Positions 35,998 through 43,025 of a stretch of 64,000 bases of DNA are shown here, piece after piece. The stretch spans positions 43,158 through 107,157 of the forward strand of contig NZ_BOMS01000013.1 of the NCBI RefSeq assembly GCF_016862315.1. The letters run 5' to 3'. Each line of letters starts with the position of its first letter. Positions within the stretch are counted from its first letter, which is position 1. The notes below the pieces were generated by a model. The model was given only the letters and a program-made list of their open reading frames with translations. It made no database searches and was not told the DNA's origin. This DNA comes from Actinoplanes palleronii (GTDB taxonomy: Bacteria; Actinomycetota; Actinomycetes; Mycobacteriales; Micromonosporaceae). Position numbers and translations under genes: made by a program.

Positions 35998-37269
35998 ATG
36001 ATGTCATTCAGTGAGCTTTTGCGTACTCATAGACATAGACGTGGCATAACGCAAGAAGAATTAGCCGAACTGGCCGAAGTGAATGTCCGCAGCATCGTCC
36101 GGCTGGAAGGCAACCTGGTCTCCGCCCCGCGCGCGGCGACCGTTCGTTTCCTCGCGGACGCGCTCCGGCTGACCGGAACGGATCGCGACCGGTTCGCCCG
36201 GGCGGCCCAGGGTGCGACACCGGCCCAGGGTGCGACACCGGTCGCTGACCCGGTGCCGGCGCAACTGCCACCCAGCGTGCACTGCTTCGTCGGCCGGCGG
36301 GACGAGCTGTCCCGTCTGGACGCACTTCCGGCTGACGGGGACGCGGTGGTGGTGGCGCTCTCCGGCACCGCGGGAGCCGGCAAGACGGCGCTGGCCGTAC
36401 GGTGGGCGCACGCCGCGCGGACCGCGTTCCCGGGCGGACAGCTCTACCTCGACCTGCGGGGTTTCGACGCGGTGCACCGGGAGCTGACGCCGGCCGAGGC
36501 GCTGGAGAACCTTCTCGGCGCGCTCGGGGTGCCGCCGGCCCGGATGCCGGCCGGGTTGGAGGCGCGCGCCGCGCTCTACCGCAGCCTGCTGGCCGACCGG
36601 CGGGTGCTGGTGCTGCTCGACAACGCCCGCGACGCCGAGCAGGTCCGGCCGCTGCTGATCGGCGCGGCCGGCAGCCTGGTCCTGGTGACCAGCCGGGACC
36701 GGATGACCAGCCTGGTCGCGCTCAACGGCGCGCACCCGCTGCAACTCGGCCTGCTCTCCGCCGACGAGTCCGAGCAGGTGCTTCTCCACCGGCTCGGCCG
36801 GCGCCGGGTGAGTGCCGAACGAGCCGCGGCACGGGAGATCGCCGAGCGCTGCGGCGGGCTGCCGCTCGCGCTGAGCATCATCACCGCCCGGGCCCAGCAG
36901 GAGGACGTGCCGCTGGCCACCCTCGCCGCCGAGCTGCGGCAGGCCGACGGGCGGCTCGACGCGCTGGACGCGGGCGACGCTCCGGGGCAGGTCCGCACGG
37001 TGCTGTCCCGCTCCTACGTCACCCTCAGCAACTCCGCCAAGCGGCTGCTGCGGCTGATCGGCCGGGCCCCGGAACCGGACCTGTCGGCCGCGGCGATGGA
37101 ACGGCTGCACGGGCAGACCCGGCGGGAGACCCGGTACGCCGTCGCCGAGCTGATCCGGGCCAACCTGCTCAGCGAGCGGATCCCCGGCCGGTACGCCGTC
37201 CACGACCTGCTGCGGAACTTCGTGAACGACTTGGACCGGGCCGGCTCGGTGGATGAGGCGAGGTGTTGA
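35998..37269 (+). CDS. HTH-STAND (NB-ARC) regulatory ATPase
   Basis: A 423-residue protein. Residues 3-58 form an XRE-type helix-turn-helix (LLRTHRHRRGITQEELAELA). An NB-ARC domain follows: Walker A LSGTAGAGKTALA near 121, Walker B VLVLLDNARD near 203, sensor LVLVTSRDR near 224 and GLPL motif CGGLPLALSI near 287, then a winged-helix region to residue 415. The architecture resembles AfsR-like regulators with an XRE domain in place of the SARP domain and without the C-terminal TPR sensor. The first 60 bp are AT-rich relative to the rest. It overlaps the phosphatase gene at its stop codon. The signal and target are unknown. Confidence 0.8.
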   Translation: MMSFSELLRTHRHRRGITQEELAELAEVNVRSIVRLEGNLVSAPRAATVRFLADALRLTGTDRDRFARAAQGATPAQGATPVADPVPAQLPPSVHCFVGRRDELSRLDALPADGDAVVVALSGTAGAGKTALAVRWAHAARTAFPGGQLYLDLRGFDAVHRELTPAEALENLLGALGVPPARMPAGLEARAALYRSLLADRRVLVLLDNARDAEQVRPLLIGAAGSLVLVTSRDRMTSLVALNGAHPLQLGLLSADESEQVLLHRLGRRRVSAERAAAREIAERCGGLPLALSIITARAQQEDVPLATLAAELRQADGRLDALDAGDAPGQVRTVLSRSYVTLSNSAKRLLRLIGRAPEPDLSAAAMERLHGQTRRETRYAVAELIRANLLSERIPGRYAVHDLLRNFVNDLDRAGSVDEARC

Positions 37270-37787
37270 TGAACCTCCGGCATCTGTGGATCGCCCGGCA
37301 CGCCGAGGCCACCGAGGACGAGTCGGGGCTGAGCGCGGCCGGGGAACGGCAGGCCGCGCTGCTCGGCGAGCGGCTGGCCGGCGTGCCGTTCGCGGCGGTG
37401 GAGCACAGCCCGCTGCCACGCGCGGTGCGGACCGCCGAGCTTGCCGCCCGGCACCTGCCGGGTGTGCCGGTGCGGGTCGCCGCCGAGCTGGACGACCGGG
37501 TCCCGACCGCCGCGAACTCGGCGGCCATGCTCGCGCGCTACACCGGCCCGGCGCCGGAGGAGACGTACCAGCTGGTGGTCACGCACGCGTTCCAGGTGGC
37601 CTGGTTCGTCCGGGCCGCGCTCGGGACGCCGGAGGAGCGGTGGCGGGATCTGATCCCGGCCAACACCGGGCTGACCGTGATCCGGTACTTCCCGGACGGC
37701 CGGACCCGGGTCCTGGTCTTCAACGACCTGGCACACCTGCCGGCCGAGCTGCGCTGGACCGGCTCGCCGCCGGAGCTGCGGCTCTAG
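37269..37787 (+). CDS. Histidine phosphatase (phosphoglycerate mutase-like) family protein
   Basis: A 172-residue protein with the phosphohistidine motif IARHAEA near residue 8 (RHA variant of RHG), HSPLPRAVRTAEL near 45 and the second catalytic His in VVTHAFQVAWF near 108. It resembles SixA/CobC-sized members. ATG 37269 shares its A with the upstream TGA, so translation is probably coupled with the STAND ATPase; GTG 37263 is an alternative. The stop codon lies within a 28-bp tandem repeat. Confidence 0.85.
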   Translation: MNLRHLWIARHAEATEDESGLSAAGERQAALLGERLAGVPFAAVEHSPLPRAVRTAELAARHLPGVPVRVAAELDDRVPTAANSAAMLARYTGPAPEETYQLVVTHAFQVAWFVRAALGTPEERWRDLIPANTGLTVIRYFPDGRTRVLVFNDLAHLPAELRWTGSPPELRL

Positions 37788-37864
37788 ACCGCGGTCCGCC
37801 GGATCGCGGCTCTAAATCGCGGTCCGCCGGATCGCGGCTCTAAATCGCGGTCCGCTGGATCGCG
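37778..37864 (+). repeat. 28-bp tandem repeat (3 copies) spanning the phosphatase stop codon
   Basis: GCGGCTCTA recurs at 37778, 37806 and 37834, each followed by CGCGGTCCGCCGGATC or a one-base variant. The first copy contains the last codons and TAG stop of the histidine phosphatase gene. The last ends just before the convergent HAD gene. Confidence 0.9.
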
Positions 37865-37882
37865 GCCGGTCCCGGGCGCTTC

Positions 37883-38560
37883 TCAGGTCTCGGTCAGGGC
37901 CCGGACCGCGGCCTCGAGGTTGCTGAGGTCGGGGAGGACGACGTGGGCGCCCGCAGCGGACAGTTCGGCGGCCGGGGTGGCGCCGGTGGCCACCGCGATC
38001 GCCACCGCGTTGTTGGCCAGGGCGGCGGTCACGTCGTTGACCGTGTCGCCGATCACCACGGGCAGGAAGTGCTCGGCGTACTTCGCCTGTGCCCGCTCCA
38101 GGCTGCGGCGGACCAGGGTGGCACGCACGCTGTCGTCCGTGCCGTACCCGCCGATCTCGGCATCGAACGCGCCGGACAGGCCGAACGCCGCCACCTTCGC
38201 CGCGGCGACCTGCGGGACATTGCCGGTGACCAGGGTCTGCACCACGTCCGGGCGGTCGCCCAGGTGCTTGAGGATCTCCGGGACGCCGGGCATCAGCGCG
38301 CCCTGCTCGGCGAACTCGTGCCGGACCGTCTCGACGATCTCGACGTACCGGGCGAAGAACCGCTCCGGCGTGCAGTCGGTCACCCCGTGCGAGGCGAAGA
38401 CGCCACCGCAGATGTCCAGGTCGGTGCGCCCGCCGAAGATCGGCTCGTCCCGCCAGGCCACCCCGGTCACCTCGGTGAACGCGGTCTTCCAGGCCCGGGC
38501 CGCGACCCCGCCGCCGCGCAGCAGGGTGTAGTCGATGTCCCACATCACCAGGCGCCTCAT
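37883..38560 (-). CDS. HAD-superfamily hydrolase (phosphoglycolate-phosphatase-like)
   Basis: A 225-residue HAD enzyme with motif [11 protein letters not shown] (Asp nucleophile), a helical C1 cap, motif II TLVTGN, a Lys in the [13 protein letters not shown] region and motif [14 protein letters not shown]. The family removes phosphate from small metabolites; the substrate is unknown. The ATG overlaps the stop of the thiamine-binding-protein gene (ATGA), so the two are cotranscribed. Confidence 0.85.
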   Translation of the reverse strand: MRRLVMWDIDYTLLRGGGVAARAWKTAFTEVTGVAWRDEPIFGGRTDLDICGGVFASHGVTDCTPERFFARYVEIVETVRHEFAEQGALMPGVPEILKHLGDRPDVVQTLVTGNVPQVAAAKVAAFGLSGAFDAEIGGYGTDDSVRATLVRRSLERAQAKYAEHFLPVVIGDTVNDVTAALANNAVAIAVATGATPAAELSAAGAHVVLPDLSNLEAAVRALTET

Positions 38561-38853
38561 GATTCGCCCAGCACCCGCTCGATGTGCTCGACCTTGGCGG
38601 TCAGCGCGCCGGTCACGCCGTGGCGCACGTCGGCCTTCAGCGACAGGCTGACCCGGGGCGCGACCGCGGCGACGGCGTCCATCGCCTGCTTCACGACGGC
38701 CATCACCTCGTCCCACTCGCCCTCGACGGTGGTGAACATGGCGTCGGTGCGGTTCGGCAGCCCGGAGGCCCGGACCACGCGGACGGCCTCGGCGACGGCG
38801 TCACCGACGGAGTCCCCGACCCCGATCGGCGTGACAGAGAAGGCAACCAGCAT
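38557..38853 (-). CDS. MTH1187/YkoF-family thiamine-binding-like protein
   Basis: A 98-residue protein starting [20 protein letters not shown] and ending in [14 protein letters not shown], with the [20 protein letters not shown] core of the MTH1187/YkoF ferredoxin-like family, members of which bind thiamine or related pyrimidines. It is upstream of, and coupled to, the HAD gene. A TPP-riboswitch-controlled thiamine-type transporter lies 8 kb away, which makes a vitamin B1 link plausible. Confidence 0.8.
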   Translation of the reverse strand: MLVAFSVTPIGVGDSVGDAVAEAVRVVRASGLPNRTDAMFTTVEGEWDEVMAVVKQAMDAVAAVAPRVSLSLKADVRHGVTGALTAKVEHIERVLGES

Positions 38854-38977
38854 GCTGCCATCCTCCCAGGCGCCCGAACGCACTCCGGGAGATCTACAAA
38901 CTAGCAGTGACGGGGACAAATCGGTATCGGGCGTGTGGCCGAGGGCGGCCGGCGCGCGGCTCGCCTACGGTCGCCGG

Positions 38978-39952
38978 ATGACTGTGAGATCTGTCGATGC
39001 GGCGGCGGCCGGGACGTGGCGACTCGGGGACCGGGCGGTCAACCGGATGGGGTTCGGGTCGATGCGCCTCACCGTCGGCGCCGACCCCGCGGTGGCGATC
39101 CGGGTGCTGCGCCGAGCCGTCGAGCTGGGTGTCGACCACATCGATACGGCGGCGTTCTATCGCTCGCCGGGCGGGATCCTCGAGGGCGAGCCGGGGCCGG
39201 TGCGGTGTGCCACGGAGCTGATCAGGGCGGCGCTCCGGCCGTACGAAGATCGGGTTTTCATCGCCACGAAAGTCGGACCGGGCCGCATGCCGGACGGGAG
39301 CTGGGGTTCGGCGGACTCGGCGGCGCGGCTGCGGCAGCAGGTGGAGGAGAACCTGCGCGGCCTCGGCGTGGAGACGTTGGACCTGGTCAACCTGCGGATC
39401 ACCCGGAGTTCCGGAGCGAGTGTCGAGGAGCGTTTCGGGGCGCTGGCGGAGCTTCGGGCGAAGGGGCTGATCCGGCATCTGGGGCTCTCCAACGTCACGG
39501 TGGAGCAGTTGGATGCGGCGGAGCGGATCGCGCCGGTGGTGTGCGTGCAGAACGCGTATGCGGTCGATATGCGGGGTGATGACGGGTTGCTGCGGGTGTG
39601 CGGGGAGCGGGGGATCGCTTTCGTGCCGTTCTTCGCGATCGCGGGGACGGCGCGGGAGGCCGGCGCGCATGTGTCGCCGACCTCGTCGGCCTCGTCCGGT
39701 TCAGGCGGCTCGGGCGGTTCGAGTGGTTCGGGCGGCCCGGGCGGCCCTGTGGACGAGGCGGTGCGGAGGGTCGCGGCGCGGCACGGTACGGGGGTGCATC
39801 AGGTGCGGCTGGCGTGGACGCTGCGGCAGGGCCCGCACGTGCTCGCGATCCCGGGCACCGGCGACGTCGCGCACCTGGAGCAGAACGTGGCAGCGGCCAC
39901 CCTGCACCTGACCGCCGCAGACCTGGCCGACATCAACCGATCACCGGCCTGA
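38978..39952 (+). CDS. Aldo/keto reductase
   Basis: A 324-residue NADPH-dependent TIM-barrel oxidoreductase. It shows MGFGSMRLT, the catalytic segment GVDHIDTAAFYRSPGG (Asp and Tyr), IATKVGPG (Lys), IRHLGLSNVTVEQL and AIPGTGDVAHLEQN near the coenzyme phosphate site. A Ser/Gly stretch of about 22 residues (from SSASSGSGGSGG, near residue 235) interrupts the region before the last helices. It is divergent from the thiamine-binding-protein gene. Confidence 0.9.
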   Translation: MTVRSVDAAAAGTWRLGDRAVNRMGFGSMRLTVGADPAVAIRVLRRAVELGVDHIDTAAFYRSPGGILEGEPGPVRCATELIRAALRPYEDRVFIATKVGPGRMPDGSWGSADSAARLRQQVEENLRGLGVETLDLVNLRITRSSGASVEERFGALAELRAKGLIRHLGLSNVTVEQLDAAERIAPVVCVQNAYAVDMRGDDGLLRVCGERGIAFVPFFAIAGTAREAGAHVSPTSSASSGSGGSGGSSGSGGPGGPVDEAVRRVAARHGTGVHQVRLAWTLRQGPHVLAIPGTGDVAHLEQNVAAATLHLTAADLADINRSPA

Positions 39953-39977
39953 GACGGGTTGAGTCGATCAATGCATG

Positions 39978-39992
39978 CGACTAGTCTAGTCG
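39978..39992 (+). promoter_or_regulatory. Palindrome upstream of vapBC, probable autoregulatory operator
   Basis: CGACTAG and CTAGTCG are perfect 7-bp arms around a single T, about 53 nt before the antitoxin ATG. VapB-VapC complexes typically bind such palindromes to repress their own operon. An AAAGGAGG ribosome-binding site lies closer to the start. Confidence 0.65.
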
Positions 39993-40044
39993 TAGAGCAA
40001 CCTCGGGACGAGTGGGATGCCTATCCTGAAAGGAGGTGCGGCTT

Positions 40045-40278
40045 ATGGGGGTGTCCGTGGAAGCGAAGACCGAGATCGTGCGGATCGACATCAATGACGA
40101 GACCCTGATCGAGGCCGCGAAGATCCTCGGCACGAAGTCGGCGGCCGAGACGGTTCTTGCCGCTCTGCGTGAGGTCGTCGACATGCAGCGGAGGGTCGAA
40201 GCCATGGAGAGCCTCGCCGAGATGGGTGCGCGGGGTGACTTCGATGACTTCCTGGACAAGCGCAGCTATCGACGATGA
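40045..40278 (+). CDS. vapB: VapB-family ribbon-helix-helix antitoxin
   Basis: A 77-residue protein. The N-terminus KTEIVRIDINDETLIEAAKI followed by GTKSAAETVLAAL is the ribbon-helix-helix DNA-binding fold. The C-terminal MGARGDFDDFLDKRSYRR is the toxin-neutralising tail characteristic of VapB partners. A perfect AAAGGAGG precedes the ATG. The stop overlaps the vapC start (ATGA), the normal arrangement for tight antitoxin-first coupling. Confidence 0.9.
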   Translation: MGVSVEAKTEIVRIDINDETLIEAAKILGTKSAAETVLAALREVVDMQRRVEAMESLAEMGARGDFDDFLDKRSYRR

Positions 40279-40697
40279 CGGCTCAGTTCCTCGTTGATAC
40301 CAGCGCCTATCTGCGGCTCGCCCGCGAATCCGAGGTCCAGGAGGCCTGGGACGCTTACGTCCGGGCTGGGCGGCTGTCCATTTGTGAGCTCACCGAGCTG
40401 GAGATTTTCTACACCGCGCAATCCGCAGATCATCGGAAACAACTCGTGTCGACGATCCGGCAGCGATACCACTGGGCGCTCGTGCCGGAGTCTGCTTTCC
40501 CCCGCGCCGCAGCGGTTCAGGAACTCCTCACCGAGCGGGGCGCGCAACGCTCTGCGGGGCCGGTCGATCTGCTGGTTGCGGCGACGGCTGAAGCCCACGG
40601 CATGACGATCCTGCACTACGACCGGGACTTCGAGCAGGTGGCTCGGGTGACCGGGCAGGCGACGCGGTGGATTGCCGAGCCTGGCTCGATCCCGTGA
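40275..40697 (+). CDS. vapC: VapC-family PIN-domain toxin
   Basis: A 140-residue PIN-domain ribonuclease with acidic active-site residues in FLVDTSAYLRL (Asp8), ICELTELEIFY (Glu), GPVDLLVAATAEAHG (Asp near 97) and HYDRDFEQVA (Asp near 116). VapC toxins cleave tRNA or rRNA when released from VapB. All four acidic positions are intact, so the toxin looks active. A decayed relative lies at 42172-42430 in the opposite orientation. Confidence 0.9.
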   Translation: MTAQFLVDTSAYLRLARESEVQEAWDAYVRAGRLSICELTELEIFYTAQSADHRKQLVSTIRQRYHWALVPESAFPRAAAVQELLTERGAQRSAGPVDLLVAATAEAHGMTILHYDRDFEQVARVTGQATRWIAEPGSIP

Positions 40698-40804
40698 CGG
40701 GATTCGGGTGGGCTCATCGCGTACCCAAAAGGGGGTGGTGTTCGACTGGCGGGAATGGGGGTCTGTTGTGCAGGTCACTGGTGGGGGATTTCTAGGGTAG
40801 GGGG

Positions 40805-41722
40805 ATGACTCGTCCCCGACTGCCGCACCTGCTGGCCGAAGCGCGCAGTGGTGTGCTGCTGTTCAGCGTCACGCCGCCGAAGCGGAGCACCGCCGACGAG
40901 CGGATCAGGGAGATCGCCGAGGTCACCCTGGACCGGCTCAACGGGCTCGACCTCGACGGGCTGATCCTCTACGACATCGACGACGAGTCGGATCGGAACC
41001 CGGACACCCGGCCGTTCCCGTTCCTGGCCACCCTCGACCCGGCACGGTATTACGAGACGCACCTGAGCTCCTGGACCCAGCCGGTGATCATTTACCGCTG
41101 TGTCGGCAAATACGCCGAGGACGAGCTGCGGGACTGGATGCGGGACGCGGATACCGAGCAGGTGCTCGGCGTTTTTGTCGGCGCGTCGTCCGGTGGCAAG
41201 GAGGTCCGCACCGGTCTGCGCCGTGCCCAGGAGCTGCGCGCCGAGACCCGTCCCGAGCTGCCGCTGGGTGCCGTGGTGATCGGCGAACGGCGTGACGAGC
41301 ACCTGCGGATGCTGGCCAAGCAGGAGCGCGGGGCGAGCTTCTTCGTCTCGCAGGTGATCTACCACGTCAACGAGACCAAGAACCTGATCTCCGACTACTA
41401 CTACGAGTGCCGCGCCCGCGATGTGCAACCTCGGACAGTGATCTTCACGCTGTCGCTGTGCGGGTCGCTCAAGACGCTGGAGTTCCTGGGCTGGCTCGGT
41501 GTCGAGGTGCCGCGCTGGCTGGAGAATTCGCTGCGGCACGCCGGCGATCCGCTCGACGAGTCGTACAAGCACTGCCTCGACATCGCCCGTGACCTGCGGG
41601 ATTTCTGCGAGCACCTGGGTGTCCCGTACGGGTTCAACATCGAGAGCGTGTCGATCCGCAAGGCCGAGATCGAGGCCACCACCAGGCTCGCGGCCGATGT
41701 CGCGGCGCTGCTCGGCCGGTAG
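40805..41722 (+). CDS. Methylenetetrahydrofolate reductase-like TIM-barrel protein
   Basis: A 305-residue protein. LLFSVTPPKRSTADERI resembles the MTHFR opening (E-x-x-PPK), GASFFVSQVIYHVNETK matches the GADFFITQ strand and GVPYGFNIESVSIRKAEIEA fits the C-terminal segment of that superfamily. The sequence departs enough from MetF that its substrate and the presence of FAD are uncertain. It stands alone after vapBC and is followed by the PH-domain gene after 11 nt. Confidence 0.6.
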   Translation: MTRPRLPHLLAEARSGVLLFSVTPPKRSTADERIREIAEVTLDRLNGLDLDGLILYDIDDESDRNPDTRPFPFLATLDPARYYETHLSSWTQPVIIYRCVGKYAEDELRDWMRDADTEQVLGVFVGASSGGKEVRTGLRRAQELRAETRPELPLGAVVIGERRDEHLRMLAKQERGASFFVSQVIYHVNETKNLISDYYYECRARDVQPRTVIFTLSLCGSLKTLEFLGWLGVEVPRWLENSLRHAGDPLDESYKHCLDIARDLRDFCEHLGVPYGFNIESVSIRKAEIEATTRLAADVAALLGR

Positions 41723-41733
41723 GGTCACTCGCT

Positions 41734-42108
41734 GTGATCGATTTTAATAACGGCTCCGTCTTCAAACTCACCGCGTGCGACCCGGGCGAGCTGGTCCCGC
41801 AGGTCGCGCCGTTCCTCATTCAGGGCGAGCAGGTGATCTTCGGGTTCCGCTCGGTCCGCGACTTCGTGGTCTTCACCAACAAGCGCCTGATGGCGGTCAA
41901 CGTGCAGGGCCTCACCGGCTCGAAGACCGACTTCACCACGCTGCCGTACAACAAGATCCAGGCGTTCTCGGTGGAGACCGCCGGCAGCTTCGACCGGGAC
42001 ACCGAGCTGGACCTCTGGTTCAGCGGCCTGGGCCAGATCCGCTTGGAGTTCAAGCGCAACGTCGACATCCGCCAGCTCAGCCAGATGATCGCCAACTACG
42101 TCCTCTGA
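41734..42108 (+). CDS. Bacterial PH-domain protein
   Basis: A 124-residue soluble protein of the bPH/YokE-like type: QGEQVIFGFRSVRDFVVFTN followed by KRLMAVNVQGLTGSKTDFTT, YNKIQAFSVETAGSFD and the terminal helix DIRQLSQMIANYVL. The GTG start is 11 nt after the preceding stop. Bacterial PH proteins have no established common function. A strong terminator follows. Confidence 0.85.
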   Translation: MIDFNNGSVFKLTACDPGELVPQVAPFLIQGEQVIFGFRSVRDFVVFTNKRLMAVNVQGLTGSKTDFTTLPYNKIQAFSVETAGSFDRDTELDLWFSGLGQIRLEFKRNVDIRQLSQMIANYVL

Positions 42109-42129
42109 GCCACTGATCATTCGTGGTCA

Positions 42130-42164
42130 GGCCGCGCCGATCCACCAGAAGATCCGGCGCGGCC
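42130..42164. terminator. Bidirectional terminator after the PH-domain gene
   Basis: GGCCGCGCCGATC and GATCCGGCGCGGCC pair over 13 bp, allowing one bulge, with an 8-nt loop. It lies 22 nt past the PH-domain gene and 8 nt past the end of the vapC remnant on the other strand. Confidence 0.75.
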
Positions 42165-42171
42165 CCCACCG

Positions 42172-42360
42172 TCAGTTGACCGAAACCGCCTCGGCCACCC
42201 ACCGGACCTCCTGGCCGGTCACCTCGGCCACCTGCCGGAAGTCGGCGTCGTCGTGCAGCAGAGCCAGCCGGTGCTCCTCGGCGGTGGCGGCGACCAGCAG
42301 ATCAACCGGCCCGGCGGACCGGTGTGCGCCCCGATCGGTGAGCGCTTCCGGTACCGCGTT
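42172..42360 (-). pseudogene. VapC remnant (C-terminal third only)
   Basis: The minus-strand frame ending at 42172 encodes ALTDRGAHRSAGPVDLLVAA and continues to QEVRWVAEAVSVN. It is closely parallel to the C-terminus of the intact VapC (RGAQRSAGPVDLLVAATAEA). An ATG overlapping the vapB-remnant stop lies at 42363 but in a different frame, so about 75-80 N-terminal codons have been deleted with loss of frame. The first acidic residues of the active site are gone. Confidence 0.8.
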
Positions 42361-42361
42361 G

Positions 42362-42430
42362 TCATCGCCGGTAATGGCGCTTGTCGAGCAGCAGGTCGAA
42401 GTCGCCTCGGCCGGCCATCTCCTTGAGGCG
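42362..42430 (-). pseudogene. VapB remnant (C-terminal tail)
   Basis: The minus strand encodes YRLKEMAGRGDFDLLLDKRH followed by YRR and stop, parallel to the C-terminal tail of the intact VapB (MGARGDFDDFLDKRSYRR). The ribbon-helix-helix half is absent; the family A palindrome begins about 20 nt farther upstream. The TGA overlaps an ATG, preserving the original vapB-vapC junction. Confidence 0.75.
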
Positions 42431-42448
42431 GTAATAGGGCCCGCCCGA

Positions 42449-42499
42449 CCGAGTGTGTGACGTTTCGGCGCGGAGCGCACCGAAACGTCACACACTCGG
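42449..42499. repeat. Perfect 20-bp family A palindrome, probable terminator
   Basis: CCGAGTGTGTGACGTTTCGG is repeated exactly in inverted orientation around the 11-nt loop CGCGGAGCGCA. It lies 5 nt beyond the stop of the minus-strand gene ending at 42504. The GCGGAGCGC loop and (A/G)CGTCACAC or AACTTCACAC arms tie it to the elements at 18347-18520 and 24489-24593. Confidence 0.9.
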
Positions 42500-42503
42500 C
42501 TTC

Positions 42504-43025
42504 TCAGTGGGACGCGCAGCAGGGTGTCGGGTCGCGGCGTTCGAACGGGACCAGCCGGCCGCCGGCGGCCGGGGTGGTGACCAGGACCAACTCGCCGGAG
42601 CGGAACTGTGGCCGGACGAAATCGTCGGTCTCGACGACCGTCGCCGGGTCGGCCGGGCCGCTGCCGAGCACCTCGACCCGGGCGATCGAGCTGCGCTGCA
42701 GGATCTCGCTCACGGTGAGCGCGCCGGTCAGCCGGGAGCTGCCCGGGAACCGGACGGCCCGCCCGGCCGGGCCGGCGGCCGCGAGGTCCGCGGCCACCCG
42801 CAGCTCCGGCTCGGTGTCGAAGGTGGCCGGGGTGAGCAGACTGATCGCGACGTGCGGGAACGGCGCCGGGACCAGGTGCGTGCAGGCCAGCACCGGTGCC
42901 GGCGCGAGCTCCTGGATCCAGTGGTCGGCCTCGGCCAGGGTGCGATGCCCCAGGCTGACCCCGACGATCCGGGCGGCGGCAGTGACGCCACCCGGAAGGT
43001 CGGAGGCACGGAGGACAGCAGTCAC
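42504..43025 (-). CDS. Conserved-looking hypothetical protein with C-terminal CC motif
   Basis: A 173-residue soluble protein with no domain I can name. Notable are GHRTLAEADHWIQELAPAPV, FVRPQFRSGELVLVTTPAAG and a terminal PTPCCASH with two adjacent cysteines and a histidine, which could bind metal. The GTG start overlaps the stop of the secreted PHP-protein gene (GTGA), so the two are translationally coupled and probably work together. Confidence 0.65.
   Translation of the reverse strand: MTAVLRASDLPGGVTAAARIVGVSLGHRTLAEADHWIQELAPAPVLACTHLVPAPFPHVAISLLTPATFDTEPELRVAADLAAAGPAGRAVRFPGSSRLTGALTVSEILQRSSIARVEVLGSGPADPATVVETDDFVRPQFRSGELVLVTTPAAGGRLVPFERRDPTPCCASH

Noticed and set aside
33621..37787. 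A single four-gene defence operon (protease, lipoprotein, STAND ATPase, phosphatase)
   Set aside because: A 69-bp gap with promoter-like TATAGT separates the lipoprotein gene from the ATPase gene. The first pair is exported and the second cytoplasmic, so one system is not supported.
42219..42395. A short protein starting at the ATG that overlaps the vapB-remnant stop
   Set aside because: It reads in the wrong frame relative to the vapC remnant and gives an Arg/Pro-rich peptide without homology to the toxin.
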